A DNA stretch of 64,000 nt from Aneurinibacillus soli (GTDB lineage Bacteria; Bacillota; Bacilli; Aneurinibacillales; Aneurinibacillaceae), in the NCBI RefSeq assembly GCF_002355375.1, contig NZ_AP017312.1:3260001-3324000 (forward strand), read 5' to 3'. The notes below the pieces were generated by a model. That model was not told where the DNA came from, did not search any database, and saw only the letters and a list, made by a program, of their open reading frames with translations. Below, piece after piece: positions 51,508 through 61,826 of this stretch (the first letter of the stretch is position 1; each line of letters opens with the position of its first letter). Made by a program: the position numbers and the translations under genes.

Positions 51508-51640
51508 CCCTTCGTGCTTACGAGGTTAGTTGACGGGTTGAGAGGATAAGGTCTCCCTCCGCAAACGCGGATACACCCCATATGAAGCATTCATGTCCCC
51601 CGCTCTGTGCCTGAAAAAAAGCACAGACTCAGCAAGTAAC
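51508..51640 (-). promoter_or_regulatory. c-di-AMP riboswitch (ydaO/yuaA type)
   Basis: On the minus strand the hallmarks appear in order: AGAGCGGGGGACA, GGGGTGTATCCGC, GCGGAGGGAGACC, then CCCGTCAACTAACCTCG and TAAGC. It lies just upstream of the NlpC/P60 gene. High c-di-AMP would be expected to lower its expression. The remaining 51641-51786 stretch shows only AT-rich promoter-like sequence. Confidence 0.87.
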
Positions 51641-51786
51641 TATTTTTTTATTTTTACACTCCTTAGACAATAACCGACTCTGTTTCCTTGATTTACTTAA
51701 CATAACAACAACGTCCCTTATTCTATCGAAATGAGGTGATAATAGATAGGGAATTAACAAAAACTTCACATTTTAGACACATTTTT

Positions 51787-53535
51787 TTAGTGCTGTGCCT
51801 GAAGCAGGCTTTCTACTTTTTTCAACATGTCAGACTTGAGTGAAGCAAGCAAGGTCCGACTTTCCTCCATGCTTTGTCCCTGTACGCCAAAATAAAATTT
51901 TACTTTTGGCTCGGTGCCAGACGGGCGAACACAACACCATGATCCATCCGCAAGAATGTATTTCAGCACATTGGAAACAGGAAGCAAAATCGATTCGGTA
52001 CGTGCTTCCATAATATAAGAACGGGTTCCAGTTTTATAGTCTTCGCATATGTTCACACTTCGCCCGCCAATCGCATTGGGCGGCGCTTCGCGGAACGCAG
52101 ATAAGAGCCTGTTAATTTTCTCGGCCCCTTCTTTTCCTTTGAGTGTAAGAGAAGCCAGATCTTCAAGATAGTATCCATATTTATGGAAAACCTCTTGTAA
52201 TCCTTCATATACCGTCATACCGCGCGACTTGTAATAAGCGGCGACCTCGGCTATCAATAGACATGCCTGTACCGCGTCTTTGTCCCGTACAAAATCGCCG
52301 ATAAGGTAGCCATAGCTTTCTTCATATCCGAATACAAATGTGAAGGCGCCGCTTTCTTCAGACTCGCGAATTTTCTCTCCGATAAACTTGAAGCCTGTCA
52401 GCGTGTCCATCGCTGTCAATCCATATCGCTCGGCAATCGCACGACCGATCTCCGACGTGACAATCGTCTTAAATACCGCCCCATTCGCAGGAAGCGTACC
52501 TGCTTTCTGCTTTTGCGAAACAATATAGTCAAGCAGCAGTGCCCCGGTCTGATTGCCGGTCAGTACCACATATGTATCCGTGTCGTCTTTTACCGCCACA
52601 CCAACCCGGTCTGCATCCGGGTCCGTACCGAGCAACAGATCAGCATCGAACTTCTCGCCATCACGAATGGCCATCTCAAACGCCGCATGCTCTTCCGGAT
52701 TCGGCGACTGTACAGTCGAAAATTCAGAATCCGGATTCTCCTGTTCACCCACGACTGCGACCTGTGAAAACCCGAACTCGGCCAGTCCACGCCGCACCAG
52801 CTTGTTCGCTGTACCGTGAAGCGGAGTAAATACAATGCGCACTTGATCACCCATCTGACGTATCAACTCCGGATTGAGGCAAAGCGTACGAAGTTCTTCG
52901 ATGTATGCTTCATCCACTTCTTTCCCAATCATCGTCAGAAGCCCTGACCGCTTCAATTCTTCCTCATCAACCACTTCAATAAGCAGTTCATTTTCGACTT
53001 TTCCCACGTATCCGATCACTTCGTCTGCAAGAGCAGGCGGAAGCTGTCCGCCATCCGGTCCATATACTTTGTATCCGTTATATTCCGGTGGATTGTGACT
53101 TGCTGTAATCACAATCCCAGCATATGCTCCCAGATAACGCACGGCAAAAGAAAGCGCCGGTGTCGGACGTAGCTCATCAAATAAATACACACGAATACCA
53201 TGACGACCAAGCGTGCGTGCAGCTTCACGAGCAAATTCATTTGACTTTCGACGCACGTCATACGCAATTGCGACGCCGCGCTTTTTCGCTTCTTCACCCT
53301 GCGCTTCAATCCAGCAAGCCAATCCTTCTGTCGCCTTGCGAACCGTATAGATGTTCATCCGATTCGTTCCCGGCCCGATCTCTCCACGCAGACCGCCTGT
53401 GCCGAATTCCAGATCACGATAAAACCATTCTTCCAGCCTGCGCTCATCATGCATAGCTTCACGAAGTTCGCGTTTGATTTCTTCATCCAGTTGTATGTAA
53501 TCTGCCCAGCGCGTATACGCTTGTTTCCATGTCAT
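51787..53535 (-). CDS. pgcA: Phosphoglucomutase/phosphomannomutase PgcA
   Basis: A 582-residue alpha-D-phosphohexomutase that interconverts glucose-6-phosphate and glucose-1-phosphate for cell-wall sugars. The active-site Ser is in [12 protein letters not shown] near 145, the metal loop is [10 protein letters not shown] near 300, and the phosphate loop is RPSGTEPK near 545. Length matches B. subtilis PgcA. I chose the ATG at 53535 with AAGGAG upstream. It follows pfkA by 32 bases. Confidence 0.95.
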   Translation of the reverse strand: MTWKQAYTRWADYIQLDEEIKRELREAMHDERRLEEWFYRDLEFGTGGLRGEIGPGTNRMNIYTVRKATEGLACWIEAQGEEAKKRGVAIAYDVRRKSNEFAREAARTLGRHGIRVYLFDELRPTPALSFAVRYLGAYAGIVITASHNPPEYNGYKVYGPDGGQLPPALADEVIGYVGKVENELLIEVVDEEELKRSGLLTMIGKEVDEAYIEELRTLCLNPELIRQMGDQVRIVFTPLHGTANKLVRRGLAEFGFSQVAVVGEQENPDSEFSTVQSPNPEEHAAFEMAIRDGEKFDADLLLGTDPDADRVGVAVKDDTDTYVVLTGNQTGALLLDYIVSQKQKAGTLPANGAVFKTIVTSEIGRAIAERYGLTAMDTLTGFKFIGEKIRESEESGAFTFVFGYEESYGYLIGDFVRDKDAVQACLLIAEVAAYYKSRGMTVYEGLQEVFHKYGYYLEDLASLTLKGKEGAEKINRLLSAFREAPPNAIGGRSVNICEDYKTGTRSYIMEARTESILLPVSNVLKYILADGSWCCVRPSGTEPKVKFYFGVQGQSMEESRTLLASLKSDMLKKVESLLQAQH

Positions 53536-53567
53536 CTCTGTCGCTCCTTCCCTCATCTTACTCTAAG

Positions 53568-54533
<966 letters not shown>

Positions 54534-54543
54534 TCATCCTCTC

Positions 54544-55506
54544 TTATTTTGATGATTCACTCGTCTGTATCCATCGAGCCAGACCAATAATTCCGGCATC
54601 ATTACCGAGAAAAGCAGGCACGATGAGCTCCTGTCCACGCACTTCCTTCGAAAAAATAAACCGGTCAAAAAAATGAGTCAGCGGGTCAAACAGCACACGA
54701 CCGGCAGCCGCAACCCCGCCGCCAATGACGATGCGAGCGGGGGCTGTTACGGTATAGGCATTGGCTAGCCCATATCCGAGATAATACGCCATTCTTTCTA
54801 TAATTATCTTTGCTTGCAAGTCCCCTTCTTTTGCCGCCTGCACTACATCGTAAGCGGTTATGCGACCAGATTCCCTCATTACATGCACCAACATCGGCGA
54901 AACACCGGAGCTTGCCGCTTCGGTGCCATACATTCCGAGCGCCGTTGCTGACGCTTCTGTTTCCAGACAACCGACCGCTCCACAGCCGCATACACGTCCT
55001 CCGTCAGGACGCACGCACATGTGCCCGATTTCTCCAGCAAAATTAAGATGGCCGCTCACAATCTTCCCATTCGTAATCGTACCGCCACCCACCCCGGTCC
55101 CGAGTGTTACACAGAGTAAATCCGGAATGTTTTGTCCGGCCCCACGCCACGCTTCACCAAGTGCTGCCGCATTCGCATCATTTAAAATATATACAGGATC
55201 ACCCAGCTTCTGTCTCGCAAGCTCGACAATCGGCTCATCCCTCCAACCAAGATTCACCGCCTGCCTCACTTTGCCTGATTCCATGTCCAGAAACCCGGGG
55301 ATGCCAAGCCCTACTGCTGTAATGGCAGAGATGGCAATTTTACTATTTATGCACAAACGGGTACGCACATCCGCCAGCAGCTGTAAAAACTCATCCGGTC
55401 TGCTATTTACCGGAGTCGGGACACTCACGCGAGCCCGAACAACTCCGTTCGGCTCTACCAGTCCCGCTTTTATATTTGTACCACCTATATCATAACAGAC
55501 AAACAC
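54544..55506 (-). CDS. glcK: Glucokinase, ROK family
   Basis: A 320-residue sugar kinase that makes glucose-6-phosphate. The ATP motif DIGGTNIKAG is at the start. The catalytic Asp is in LNDANAAALGE. The ROK zinc signature is GRVCGCGAVGCLE with the ExGH motif GEIGHM. An ATG two codons upstream abuts the GGGAGG site, so GTG at 55506 with 7-base spacing is the better start. It leads the glcK-pfkA-pgcA operon. Confidence 0.94.
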   Translation of the reverse strand: MFVCYDIGGTNIKAGLVEPNGVVRARVSVPTPVNSRPDEFLQLLADVRTRLCINSKIAISAITAVGLGIPGFLDMESGKVRQAVNLGWRDEPIVELARQKLGDPVYILNDANAAALGEAWRGAGQNIPDLLCVTLGTGVGGGTITNGKIVSGHLNFAGEIGHMCVRPDGGRVCGCGAVGCLETEASATALGMYGTEAASSGVSPMLVHVMRESGRITAYDVVQAAKEGDLQAKIIIERMAYYLGYGLANAYTVTAPARIVIGGGVAAAGRVLFDPLTHFFDRFIFSKEVRGQELIVPAFLGNDAGIIGLARWIQTSESSK

Positions 55507-55574
55507 CCGCATTCCTCCCGTCCATGCTTCTCTCCTTATTATAATAGCTTGTCACAGCCTTTTCACTTTTCCGC

Positions 55575-55605
55575 TTGACTTTTCCTTTCTACGCATGAGT
55601 ATAAT
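55575..55605 (+). promoter_or_regulatory. Promoter of the diiron-oxidase-like gene
   Basis: TTGACT (55575-55580) and TATAAT (55600-55605) are 19 bases apart, about 58 bases before the gene. The spacing is slightly long. Confidence 0.5.
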
Positions 55606-55662
55606 ATAAAAGTTTGTACCAAACGAATTCGGCAGCCATATAATCCAGGAGGTTAAGTATAT

Positions 55663-56379
55663 ATGCAGTTTACAAGTTATGAACAGGTTGAACAAAAAAT
55701 CTGGGATATCGTAGAAGAAGAGATTATTCAGGGAGATTTCATGCAGTCCCTGCTTGCAGGCCAATGGACACCTCTTCAGGTACGCGAGTTCGCCCTGCAG
55801 TACAGCTACTACAGCCGCAATTTCCCACGCGTGCTTGGTGCAGCCGTAGCAGCCGTGGAACCAGAAGACGACTGGTGGGTTCCGCTTGTTGACAACTTAT
55901 GGGACGAAGGTGGACGAGGCAATCCCGCTCATTATCATTCGCTCCTCTATCATACTTTCCTTGAAACCGCTGCTCCAGATGTTCCGACGAACGAAAAATA
56001 CGTTCCCGACTATCCGGTTGCTCCAGCAGCGAAAGAAGCAGTAACTGCATTTCTGATCTTCCTTCGCAATGCCACATCACTTGAAGCAATGGCATCCATT
56101 GGCTTCGGCTCTGAGCTGTTTGCAGGTAAAGTAATGGGCTTGATCGGAGAAGGATTACAGCATCCAAACTACAATACAGATCGCAAGCTCGATGTGACAT
56201 TCTGGACGGTTCATGCTGATGAACACGAACCACGCCACTACCAACTGTGCAAAAATATATTAACACGCTTCACATCGCCACAGGAGCTTGAACATATGTA
56301 TCGGGCCGGTGCATATGTTACACGTTCGGAAGCACGCTTCTATCAAGGATTGTACGAACGTATGCAAAGTCTTCTATAA
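55663..56379 (+). CDS. Haem-oxygenase-like diiron (CADD/PqqC/TenA-fold) protein
   Basis: A 238-residue all-helical protein of the iron-containing redox enzyme family. Metal-ligand-like residues occur where expected: E82 in WDEGG, H90/H92 in NPAHYH, an acidic residue near 141-151, and H184, H188 and H192 in HADEHEPRH. Members of this fold (CADD, UndA, BesC, PqqC) perform oxygen-dependent chemistry. No biosynthetic partner genes are adjacent, so the substrate is unknown. CAGGAGG precedes the ATG. Confidence 0.78.
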   Translation: MQFTSYEQVEQKIWDIVEEEIIQGDFMQSLLAGQWTPLQVREFALQYSYYSRNFPRVLGAAVAAVEPEDDWWVPLVDNLWDEGGRGNPAHYHSLLYHTFLETAAPDVPTNEKYVPDYPVAPAAKEAVTAFLIFLRNATSLEAMASIGFGSELFAGKVMGLIGEGLQHPNYNTDRKLDVTFWTVHADEHEPRHYQLCKNILTRFTSPQELEHMYRAGAYVTRSEARFYQGLYERMQSLL

Positions 56380-56505
56380 ATACATGCCAAAGGATACGCC
56401 AAAATGGGTATCCTTTTTTTATGCATATTTAAGCGTTTACTTTCTTGTATAGTACCGTTATCATACCGAAGAGATAGAATATTTTTATAAATGAAAAGAG
56501 GGAGC

Positions 56506-57444
56506 ATGGTGGAAATTTCAACTGTTGTGTCATCCATCGCCGTCATGGCTGCCATGATTGTGATCGGTGCGCTGCTTACCCGAACCGTTCCGTTTACGGT
56601 CGAGCGAAGACAGCTACTTATGGCTATTATTATTAATGTTGCCATGCCATGTATTATTTTTCATGGCATATTTCAAACAAAAGTGGATCAGGCATTTCTG
56701 ACACTTGTTCTCATTACGTTTGTCTGTTCGATTATTCTGAACAGTCTCGGAGTGGGGCTTGGCTTTCTGGCTGCTCGTGCCGCTCGCATGACACCGGATA
56801 AAGCACGCGAGATTGCACTCCTATCCGGTCTTGGCAATACCGGATTTATTGGCATCCCACTTTGCGCAGCTCTGTTCGGGCCTAAAGGTGCACTCCTGGC
56901 TGCTATTTTTGATGCAGGACTTGATTTTACGATCTGGACGCTGGGTGTTATGATACTTCAGCCTCATGTACGCATCAGCCTGCGATCGCTGCGTGAGCTT
57001 GTGAACATTCCCATGATCGCAATTTTTGTAGGAATGATTATTGCCGTTTTAAATCTTTCACCGCCACCTGTTGTGGCTCATCTAACAGAATCGCTGGCGA
57101 ATCTAGCATCCCCGCTCGCTATGATGTACATCGGAATGCTCATTCCCGCACTCATTAAGAAGAAAACACCAGCTATCGGACACATCAGCATGCCGTTGGT
57201 TCTAAAACTATGTATTTTTCCTATATCCTGTGCGCTGCTGCTTAAAGTTGTATCGTTTCCGGTTGAAGTCGTTCAGACTATTATTGTCCAGACAGCTATG
57301 CCATCTATGACGCTCGCCTCGATTTTATTTGCCCGTTATTCTGCCGATGAAGAGTATGGAGCGACGATGACCGTATTTTCTACATTACTGTCCATTCCCA
57401 CCATTCCTCTTATGACTGCGTTTGGATTTTATTTGCTTCAGTAA
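56506..57444 (+). CDS. AEC-family (auxin efflux carrier) transporter
   Basis: A membrane transporter of about 312 residues with ten predicted helices, of the bile/auxin carrier group. Typical helix-breaking stretches GLGNTGFIGIPLC near 115 and QTAMPSMTLASIL near 265 are visible. Members export or import carboxylates such as malate. Three starts are possible (56491, 56506, GTG 56509); a GAGGGAG site favours the last two. Confidence 0.85.
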   Translation: MVEISTVVSSIAVMAAMIVIGALLTRTVPFTVERRQLLMAIIINVAMPCIIFHGIFQTKVDQAFLTLVLITFVCSIILNSLGVGLGFLAARAARMTPDKAREIALLSGLGNTGFIGIPLCAALFGPKGALLAAIFDAGLDFTIWTLGVMILQPHVRISLRSLRELVNIPMIAIFVGMIIAVLNLSPPPVVAHLTESLANLASPLAMMYIGMLIPALIKKKTPAIGHISMPLVLKLCIFPISCALLLKVVSFPVEVVQTIIVQTAMPSMTLASILFARYSADEEYGATMTVFSTLLSIPTIPLMTAFGFYLLQ

Positions 57445-57462
57445 CTGCATACTCATACAAAA

Positions 57463-57492
57463 TAGCCTCTCTACTGTTTTGGGAGGCTGTTT
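57463..57492 (+). terminator. Weak terminator after the AEC gene
   Basis: AGCCTC pairs with GAGGCT around an 14-base loop, followed by a short T run. Confidence 0.5.
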
Positions 57493-57568
57493 AACGTATA
57501 AATGGACTACATTTTATACATATTCACCATAATTACAATTGTTTTTTGTTTGTAAAAACAATAAAGAC

Positions 57569-57622
57569 TATACTTATTTTAGTATAAAAGTATGACTTTT
57601 CCCATTCAGGTCATGATATAAT
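57569..57622 (+). promoter_or_regulatory. Promoter and inverted repeats upstream of hemAT
   Basis: TGATATAAT (57614-57622) is an extended -10. Upstream, TATACTTATTTTAGTATA (57569-57586) is an inverted repeat with 6-base arms. ATGAC and GTCAT flank the spacer as a second inverted repeat. A regulator may bind here. Confidence 0.45.
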
Positions 57623-57666
57623 CATCAAAGATTCAATTATTTTTTATAGTAAAGGGGATAGCAAGT

Positions 57667-59061
57667 ATGATGGGTTGTCCGTTTAAGGGTTTATTTGGAG
57701 ATGAAAAAGGAGCCATCAGTTTTTTCAAAGGCGGAAAAAAAGAAGAAGAAGGACATACACCAGTACCGTATACATCCGGCACTTCCCTTTCTATTACTCC
57801 GGATGTATCCCGCTCTATTAAAGAACTTAAAGAGAGCACCGAAAGCTCCAAAGTTCACTTTGTAGGCTTGAACGAATCCGACCTGCAGCGTCTCGTTTCT
57901 CTGCGTCCCATTTTCGAGAAAAACGTAGCAGGCATTGTAAATACATTTTATGAAAAACTTTCGCAAGTTCCAGCGCTGATCACCATCATCAGCAACCACA
58001 GCTCTGTCGAGAAGCTTCGGCAGACATTAGAGCGCTATCTACTTGATATGACGTCAGGCGATGTCGGCAAAGATTATATTGTGCGTCGGAAAATTATCGG
58101 CAGTGTACATAACCGCATTAACCTGTTCCCCGAATGGTATATTGGAGCGTACACAATCATTCAAAATGAAGTGCTGAGCGTGCTACTACGTGAGCTTCCC
58201 CCTGCCGAAGCCCAGCAGGCGTTTATTTCATTCCAAAAGCTGTGTTCTTTTGATATGCAGATTGCGATCGCCACGTATATTGATTCCTATACCTCATCCA
58301 TGATGCGCCTCAATGAAATCGAACGCATTCAGCACCGTCTCAATGAATCATCCGAGATGCTTGTGGCAACCGCAGAAGAAACAAGTGCATCCATCGGAGA
58401 AAAAGAAGAACATGTCTCCCAAATGCTTGAAGGTACACGTGATATTCAGAACAGCTCGCTTAAAATGGTAGATGATGTAGAAGGCGGAAAAACCGAGATT
58501 TCAAGTGCACTAAAAGAAATTGATCTTATCGTTGAGATCATGGACGAAACCCGTGTGCGTTCTAAAGAACTCATCGAAAGTTCCAATAAAATCGGAGAAA
58601 TCGTTCAGGTTATTCATGCTATTTCCAATAAAACAAACGTCCTGTCCCTTAATGCAAGCATCGAGGCTGCACGCGCTGGGGAGCACGGGCGTGGGTTTAC
58701 CGTTGTAGCAAAAGAAGTTCGCAATCTCGCCATGCAAACTCAGGCAGCACTTGACCATATTCACGAACAAATCTCCATGGTGCAAAATAACGTAACATCA
58801 TTTGAGAACTCGTTTGAACAAATCGCCCGTCAAACAAGTCGATTCCGTGAGATTAACACAGCTATTATGAACATCATGGATAATTCATCCGTTCAGGTCC
58901 GTTCTAACAGTGAAAAAATCCAGCGTGTCGGCAGCTATATTCTTGATTTCCAGCAAACCTTCAATGAAATTTCGACTGCTTCGGAGCAAGTAGCCAAAAT
59001 GGCGGAAGAACTAAGCATGCTCAGCAATCAGCTTAATGATAAATTCAACATCAATAAATAA
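57667..59061 (+). CDS. hemAT: Globin-coupled aerotaxis transducer HemAT
   Basis: A 464-residue soluble receptor. A globin domain (about 60-215) carries the proximal His H148 in [15 protein letters not shown], where haem binds O2. A methyl-accepting signalling region follows, with the tip [20 protein letters not shown] near 330. It has about 35 more N-terminal residues than B. subtilis HemAT, with a Cys and Gly/Lys-rich stretch. It starts a run of four same-strand genes that ends with a STAS protein, which suggests a signalling link beyond aerotaxis. Confidence 0.93.
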   Translation: MMGCPFKGLFGDEKGAISFFKGGKKEEEGHTPVPYTSGTSLSITPDVSRSIKELKESTESSKVHFVGLNESDLQRLVSLRPIFEKNVAGIVNTFYEKLSQVPALITIISNHSSVEKLRQTLERYLLDMTSGDVGKDYIVRRKIIGSVHNRINLFPEWYIGAYTIIQNEVLSVLLRELPPAEAQQAFISFQKLCSFDMQIAIATYIDSYTSSMMRLNEIERIQHRLNESSEMLVATAEETSASIGEKEEHVSQMLEGTRDIQNSSLKMVDDVEGGKTEISSALKEIDLIVEIMDETRVRSKELIESSNKIGEIVQVIHAISNKTNVLSLNASIEAARAGEHGRGFTVVAKEVRNLAMQTQAALDHIHEQISMVQNNVTSFENSFEQIARQTSRFREINTAIMNIMDNSSVQVRSNSEKIQRVGSYILDFQQTFNEISTASEQVAKMAEELSMLSNQLNDKFNINK

Positions 59062-59106
59062 GCTCGTCCATGGCAATGAAATACAGGACATAGGTGGGAA
59101 CATTCG

Positions 59107-59415
59107 ATGAATACGAAAAAATTCTCATATGAAAATCGTCACTTCTCTTCCTTACAGGAAATAACCGAAGTGCTGTTGCATGAAGTAAATGAGCAAATCA
59201 TCCGCATTGATATAGGAGTCATCAAAAACACCTCAGAAAACCGTAATTATAGCAAATGGCGCCTGCTTCAACTTCAATTTTACTTTGCTGATACAGTTCC
59301 AGAGGAATACCGATCCACATACAATTCACTCTGGAGTCAACTGTATCGCCTAGAGCACCAGGATACGTTCCGTCATCCGTATCTAAAAATTCTTCTGGAA
59401 CAGTTGCATGCGTAA
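59107..59415 (+). CDS. Unknown 102-residue protein in the partner-switching module
   Basis: A small soluble, mostly helical protein that I do not recognise. The sequence is rich in Tyr, Leu and Arg (WRLLQLQFYF; YNSLWSQLYRLEHQ). It follows hemAT by 45 bases and overlaps the kinase gene by 8 bases, so it is co-translated with the kinase. It may be an adaptor between the globin receptor and the partner switch. GTGGG is the best ribosome site. Confidence 0.65.
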   Translation: MNTKKFSYENRHFSSLQEITEVLLHEVNEQIIRIDIGVIKNTSENRNYSKWRLLQLQFYFADTVPEEYRSTYNSLWSQLYRLEHQDTFRHPYLKILLEQLHA

Positions 59416-59809
59416 CTATGAATTCGCCTGTCTGACCGAACAAAATTTGAAAAGTTATGTGGATCAGATTTTGTTCGATCTGCGTGCTGATCTGGACATA
59501 ACACAAGAAAGTTTGATTCACTACTCACTTTATCTTGCTATCTGGGAGATTCTTTTGAATATCGTCAGCCATAATCAATCCCAGACAGATCACCATGTAC
59601 TCGTCCGCATTAGCTGGACGGAGGACGAGATTATGATTCAAATCGAAGATCCAGACGGGGACTTTGATTGGAAAACGTGCCTGTTGGCTGATCTTCCCAC
59701 ACCAGATCAGTCAACAGGCAGAGGACTGTTCATTGTAAAGACAATCAGTAAGGAATTTTCGTTTGAAGACTGCGGGAAAATCGCTCGTATTCTCTTTGAT
59801 CGTTCGTAA
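59408..59809 (+). CDS. RsbW/SpoIIAB-like serine kinase (anti-sigma-type ATPase)
   Basis: A 133-residue GHKL ATPase of the RsbW type. The N box is E47-I-L-L-N51, the G1 box is IEDPDGDFD, and the G2 box is STGRGLFIVKT. Such proteins phosphorylate a STAS antagonist on Ser and bind a target, often a sigma factor. The STAS gene is 39 bases downstream. No sigma factor gene is adjacent, so the target is unknown. Confidence 0.85.
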   Translation: MRNYEFACLTEQNLKSYVDQILFDLRADLDITQESLIHYSLYLAIWEILLNIVSHNQSQTDHHVLVRISWTEDEIMIQIEDPDGDFDWKTCLLADLPTPDQSTGRGLFIVKTISKEFSFEDCGKIARILFDRS

Positions 59810-59848
59810 GAAGTTACTATACGTAATTTAATAAAAGGAGTCGACCTT

Positions 59849-60148
59849 ATGATTAATTACTCGATTCAAGCTCATGAAGTAACATTTGAGTTCAAAGAAG
59901 ACATCAACTTCGAAACTGTACGCCAGCTTGAAACAAAAGTACGAGAAATTTCCCTTCCAGAAACAGTATCGCATCTTATTATTAATCTGCAGCACGTCAA
60001 ATTTATTGACAGCACAGGTGTTGGATTTTTGATCAGTTGGATTCATCCTCTCACCTCTCGCCATCGTGTAACAGTTATTAATGCGAGCATTCCAGTTAAA
60101 AATATTTTGCAAATCTGCAAACTTGACAGCCTTGTAGAAATCGCATAA
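59849..60148 (+). CDS. STAS anti-sigma antagonist
   Basis: A 99-residue STAS-domain protein. The phosphorylatable Ser is S55 in KFIDSTGVGFL. It should be phosphorylated by the RsbW-like kinase and dephosphorylated by a PP2C phosphatase. The convergent gene 46 bases away encodes exactly such a phosphatase. AAAGGAG precedes the ATG. Confidence 0.9.
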   Translation: MINYSIQAHEVTFEFKEDINFETVRQLETKVREISLPETVSHLIINLQHVKFIDSTGVGFLISWIHPLTSRHRVTVINASIPVKNILQICKLDSLVEIA

Positions 60149-60186
60149 AGAAAAGGCATGCGTTGAATGCATGCCTTTTCTTTATA
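60146..60186. terminator. Bidirectional terminator
   Basis: AAAGAAAAGGCATGC pairs with GCATGCCTTTTCTTT perfectly over 15 bases around a 7-base loop. It separates the STAS gene from the convergent phosphatase gene. Confidence 0.9.
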
Positions 60187-60194
60187 CATATCAA

Positions 60195-61667
60195 TTACGG
60201 AAGTGTAATCGCAACCAGACAAATATCATCCACTACCCGTCCATCACGAAACAAGTTAACCGCTTCCTCAATTACTCTGTCTGTTTCCTGATCGTGAAAC
60301 TCCTGTAAAAAATCAGCAAGCCGGTTGATGTTCTGAAAAGACGATTCCCCTTTTCTCTCAATAAGTCCGTCTGTATATAAAAAGATTCGTACCGGCCCTT
60401 CATACGATAGAATCCCTTTCTTTACTCGCAAATCAGATATCAATCCAACTGGCAATCCCCCTTCACTTAGCATAAAAGGTGCATCGCCAGCGCTACAAAG
60501 CAAACCTGGTGGATGTCCGGCATTCACATATTCAATCGTCCGCTCTTTTGTATTCACAACGATATATAAGCCGGTAAAGTAATACGACTTTATTCGACTC
60601 TGTGCCTGATACAAATTGTTCATATGTCGGTTTAATTCTTGCATCACCCGAACTGGATCAACGAGACGAGTAATCAATCCCTGAAGCAGCGAGCGGATTG
60701 ACATACTAATCAGCGAAGCACTAATGCCATGCCCCACCACATCGAGCAGCATAATTCCGTATCGATTCTTATCAATCTGATACCAGCAATACATGTCACC
60801 TGCCAGCTGCTCAGACGGAATGTACGCCGCCTTTATTTCGATGTTGTCTCGCTGAATAGGGGGGCTGAGCACACTTTGTTGTACGTGCTTGGCCAACTCA
60901 AGTTCTGACTTGAGTTCCTGTTCCGCATGCTTGCGCCGGGTAACATCGATTTGAAGTCCGACAAAATAAATCAGTTCTCCTTCATCATCAAAAATCGGGC
61001 TAATCGTGAGCTCATTCCAAAATATACTCCCATCCCGACGATAATTTAGCACCTCGGTCGTAATCGGCTCTCTTCCCTTAATTGCTCGTCTAATCTTTTC
61101 GACGGCTTCTCCATCTGTTAGTGGCCCCTGAAGAAATCGACAATTATGACCGATCACTTCTTCTATAGAATATCCGGTTAACGTCTCAAACCCTTTATTA
61201 GCAAAAACAACCGGATTATCCGGTAGTCGCGGATCAGAAATGGTAACGCCTGTCATCGTATTGGCAATGGCGCTGACCAGATGATCATTTGTCTCTAATG
61301 CTTGCAGAAGCTTCTCATGCGATTCTCTCCGGCTCGTAATATCATGAAAGTATACACACATTCCTTCATCAAATGGTGTAACATGGACCTCAAACCACTG
61401 CCTCGTCTCCGGCATATATTGCTCGAATTCGACCGGACGCTTTTCATGCACTGCCTTGAAGTACTGCGTCTGAAAGGACGGTGCAATCGTGAGGGGAAAT
61501 TCATTCCACATGTTTTTCCCGTGAAGCTCATCGCGACTCGCATGTAAAATGCGCTCCGCTTCTCTATTTATGTATATAAACCGCCAATTACGATCAACGG
61601 CGAAGAAAGCTTCCGGAATCGAATCCATCATTCTTTCGATTTGCCGGTGCGTCTGTTCACCTTCCAT
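60195..61667 (-). CDS. PAS-LOV-SpoIIE (PP2C) phosphatase, blue-light sensor
   Basis: A 490-residue protein. A PAS domain covers about 8-115. A LOV domain covers about 132-245, with the photoactive Cys C176 in GHNCRFLQG, flavin-binding N208 and N218, and Q239 in YFVGLQ. It closely follows the B. subtilis YtvA LOV pattern. A SpoIIE/RsbU-type PP2C domain follows (about 265-490), with metal-binding Asp residues in GDMYCW, LLDVVGHG and DDICL. It probably dephosphorylates the neighbouring STAS protein in response to blue light. Confidence 0.9.
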   Translation of the reverse strand: MEGEQTHRQIERMMDSIPEAFFAVDRNWRFIYINREAERILHASRDELHGKNMWNEFPLTIAPSFQTQYFKAVHEKRPVEFEQYMPETRQWFEVHVTPFDEGMCVYFHDITSRRESHEKLLQALETNDHLVSAIANTMTGVTISDPRLPDNPVVFANKGFETLTGYSIEEVIGHNCRFLQGPLTDGEAVEKIRRAIKGREPITTEVLNYRRDGSIFWNELTISPIFDDEGELIYFVGLQIDVTRRKHAEQELKSELELAKHVQQSVLSPPIQRDNIEIKAAYIPSEQLAGDMYCWYQIDKNRYGIMLLDVVGHGISASLISMSIRSLLQGLITRLVDPVRVMQELNRHMNNLYQAQSRIKSYYFTGLYIVVNTKERTIEYVNAGHPPGLLCSAGDAPFMLSEGGLPVGLISDLRVKKGILSYEGPVRIFLYTDGLIERKGESSFQNINRLADFLQEFHDQETDRVIEEAVNLFRDGRVVDDICLVAITLP

Positions 61668-61826
61668 CGTTCTCCCCCTGTATTATGTTCTATCCCTTTC
61701 AGTTTATCATAAACCTCGAAATTTTTTATCATTTTGAAAAATTTAATCCCCCTCTCTCCTCTCTGAGCAAACCGCCCGTTTGTGAATATACTGAAGCATC
61801 TACATCAAGAAAGGATGAACCCGTAT

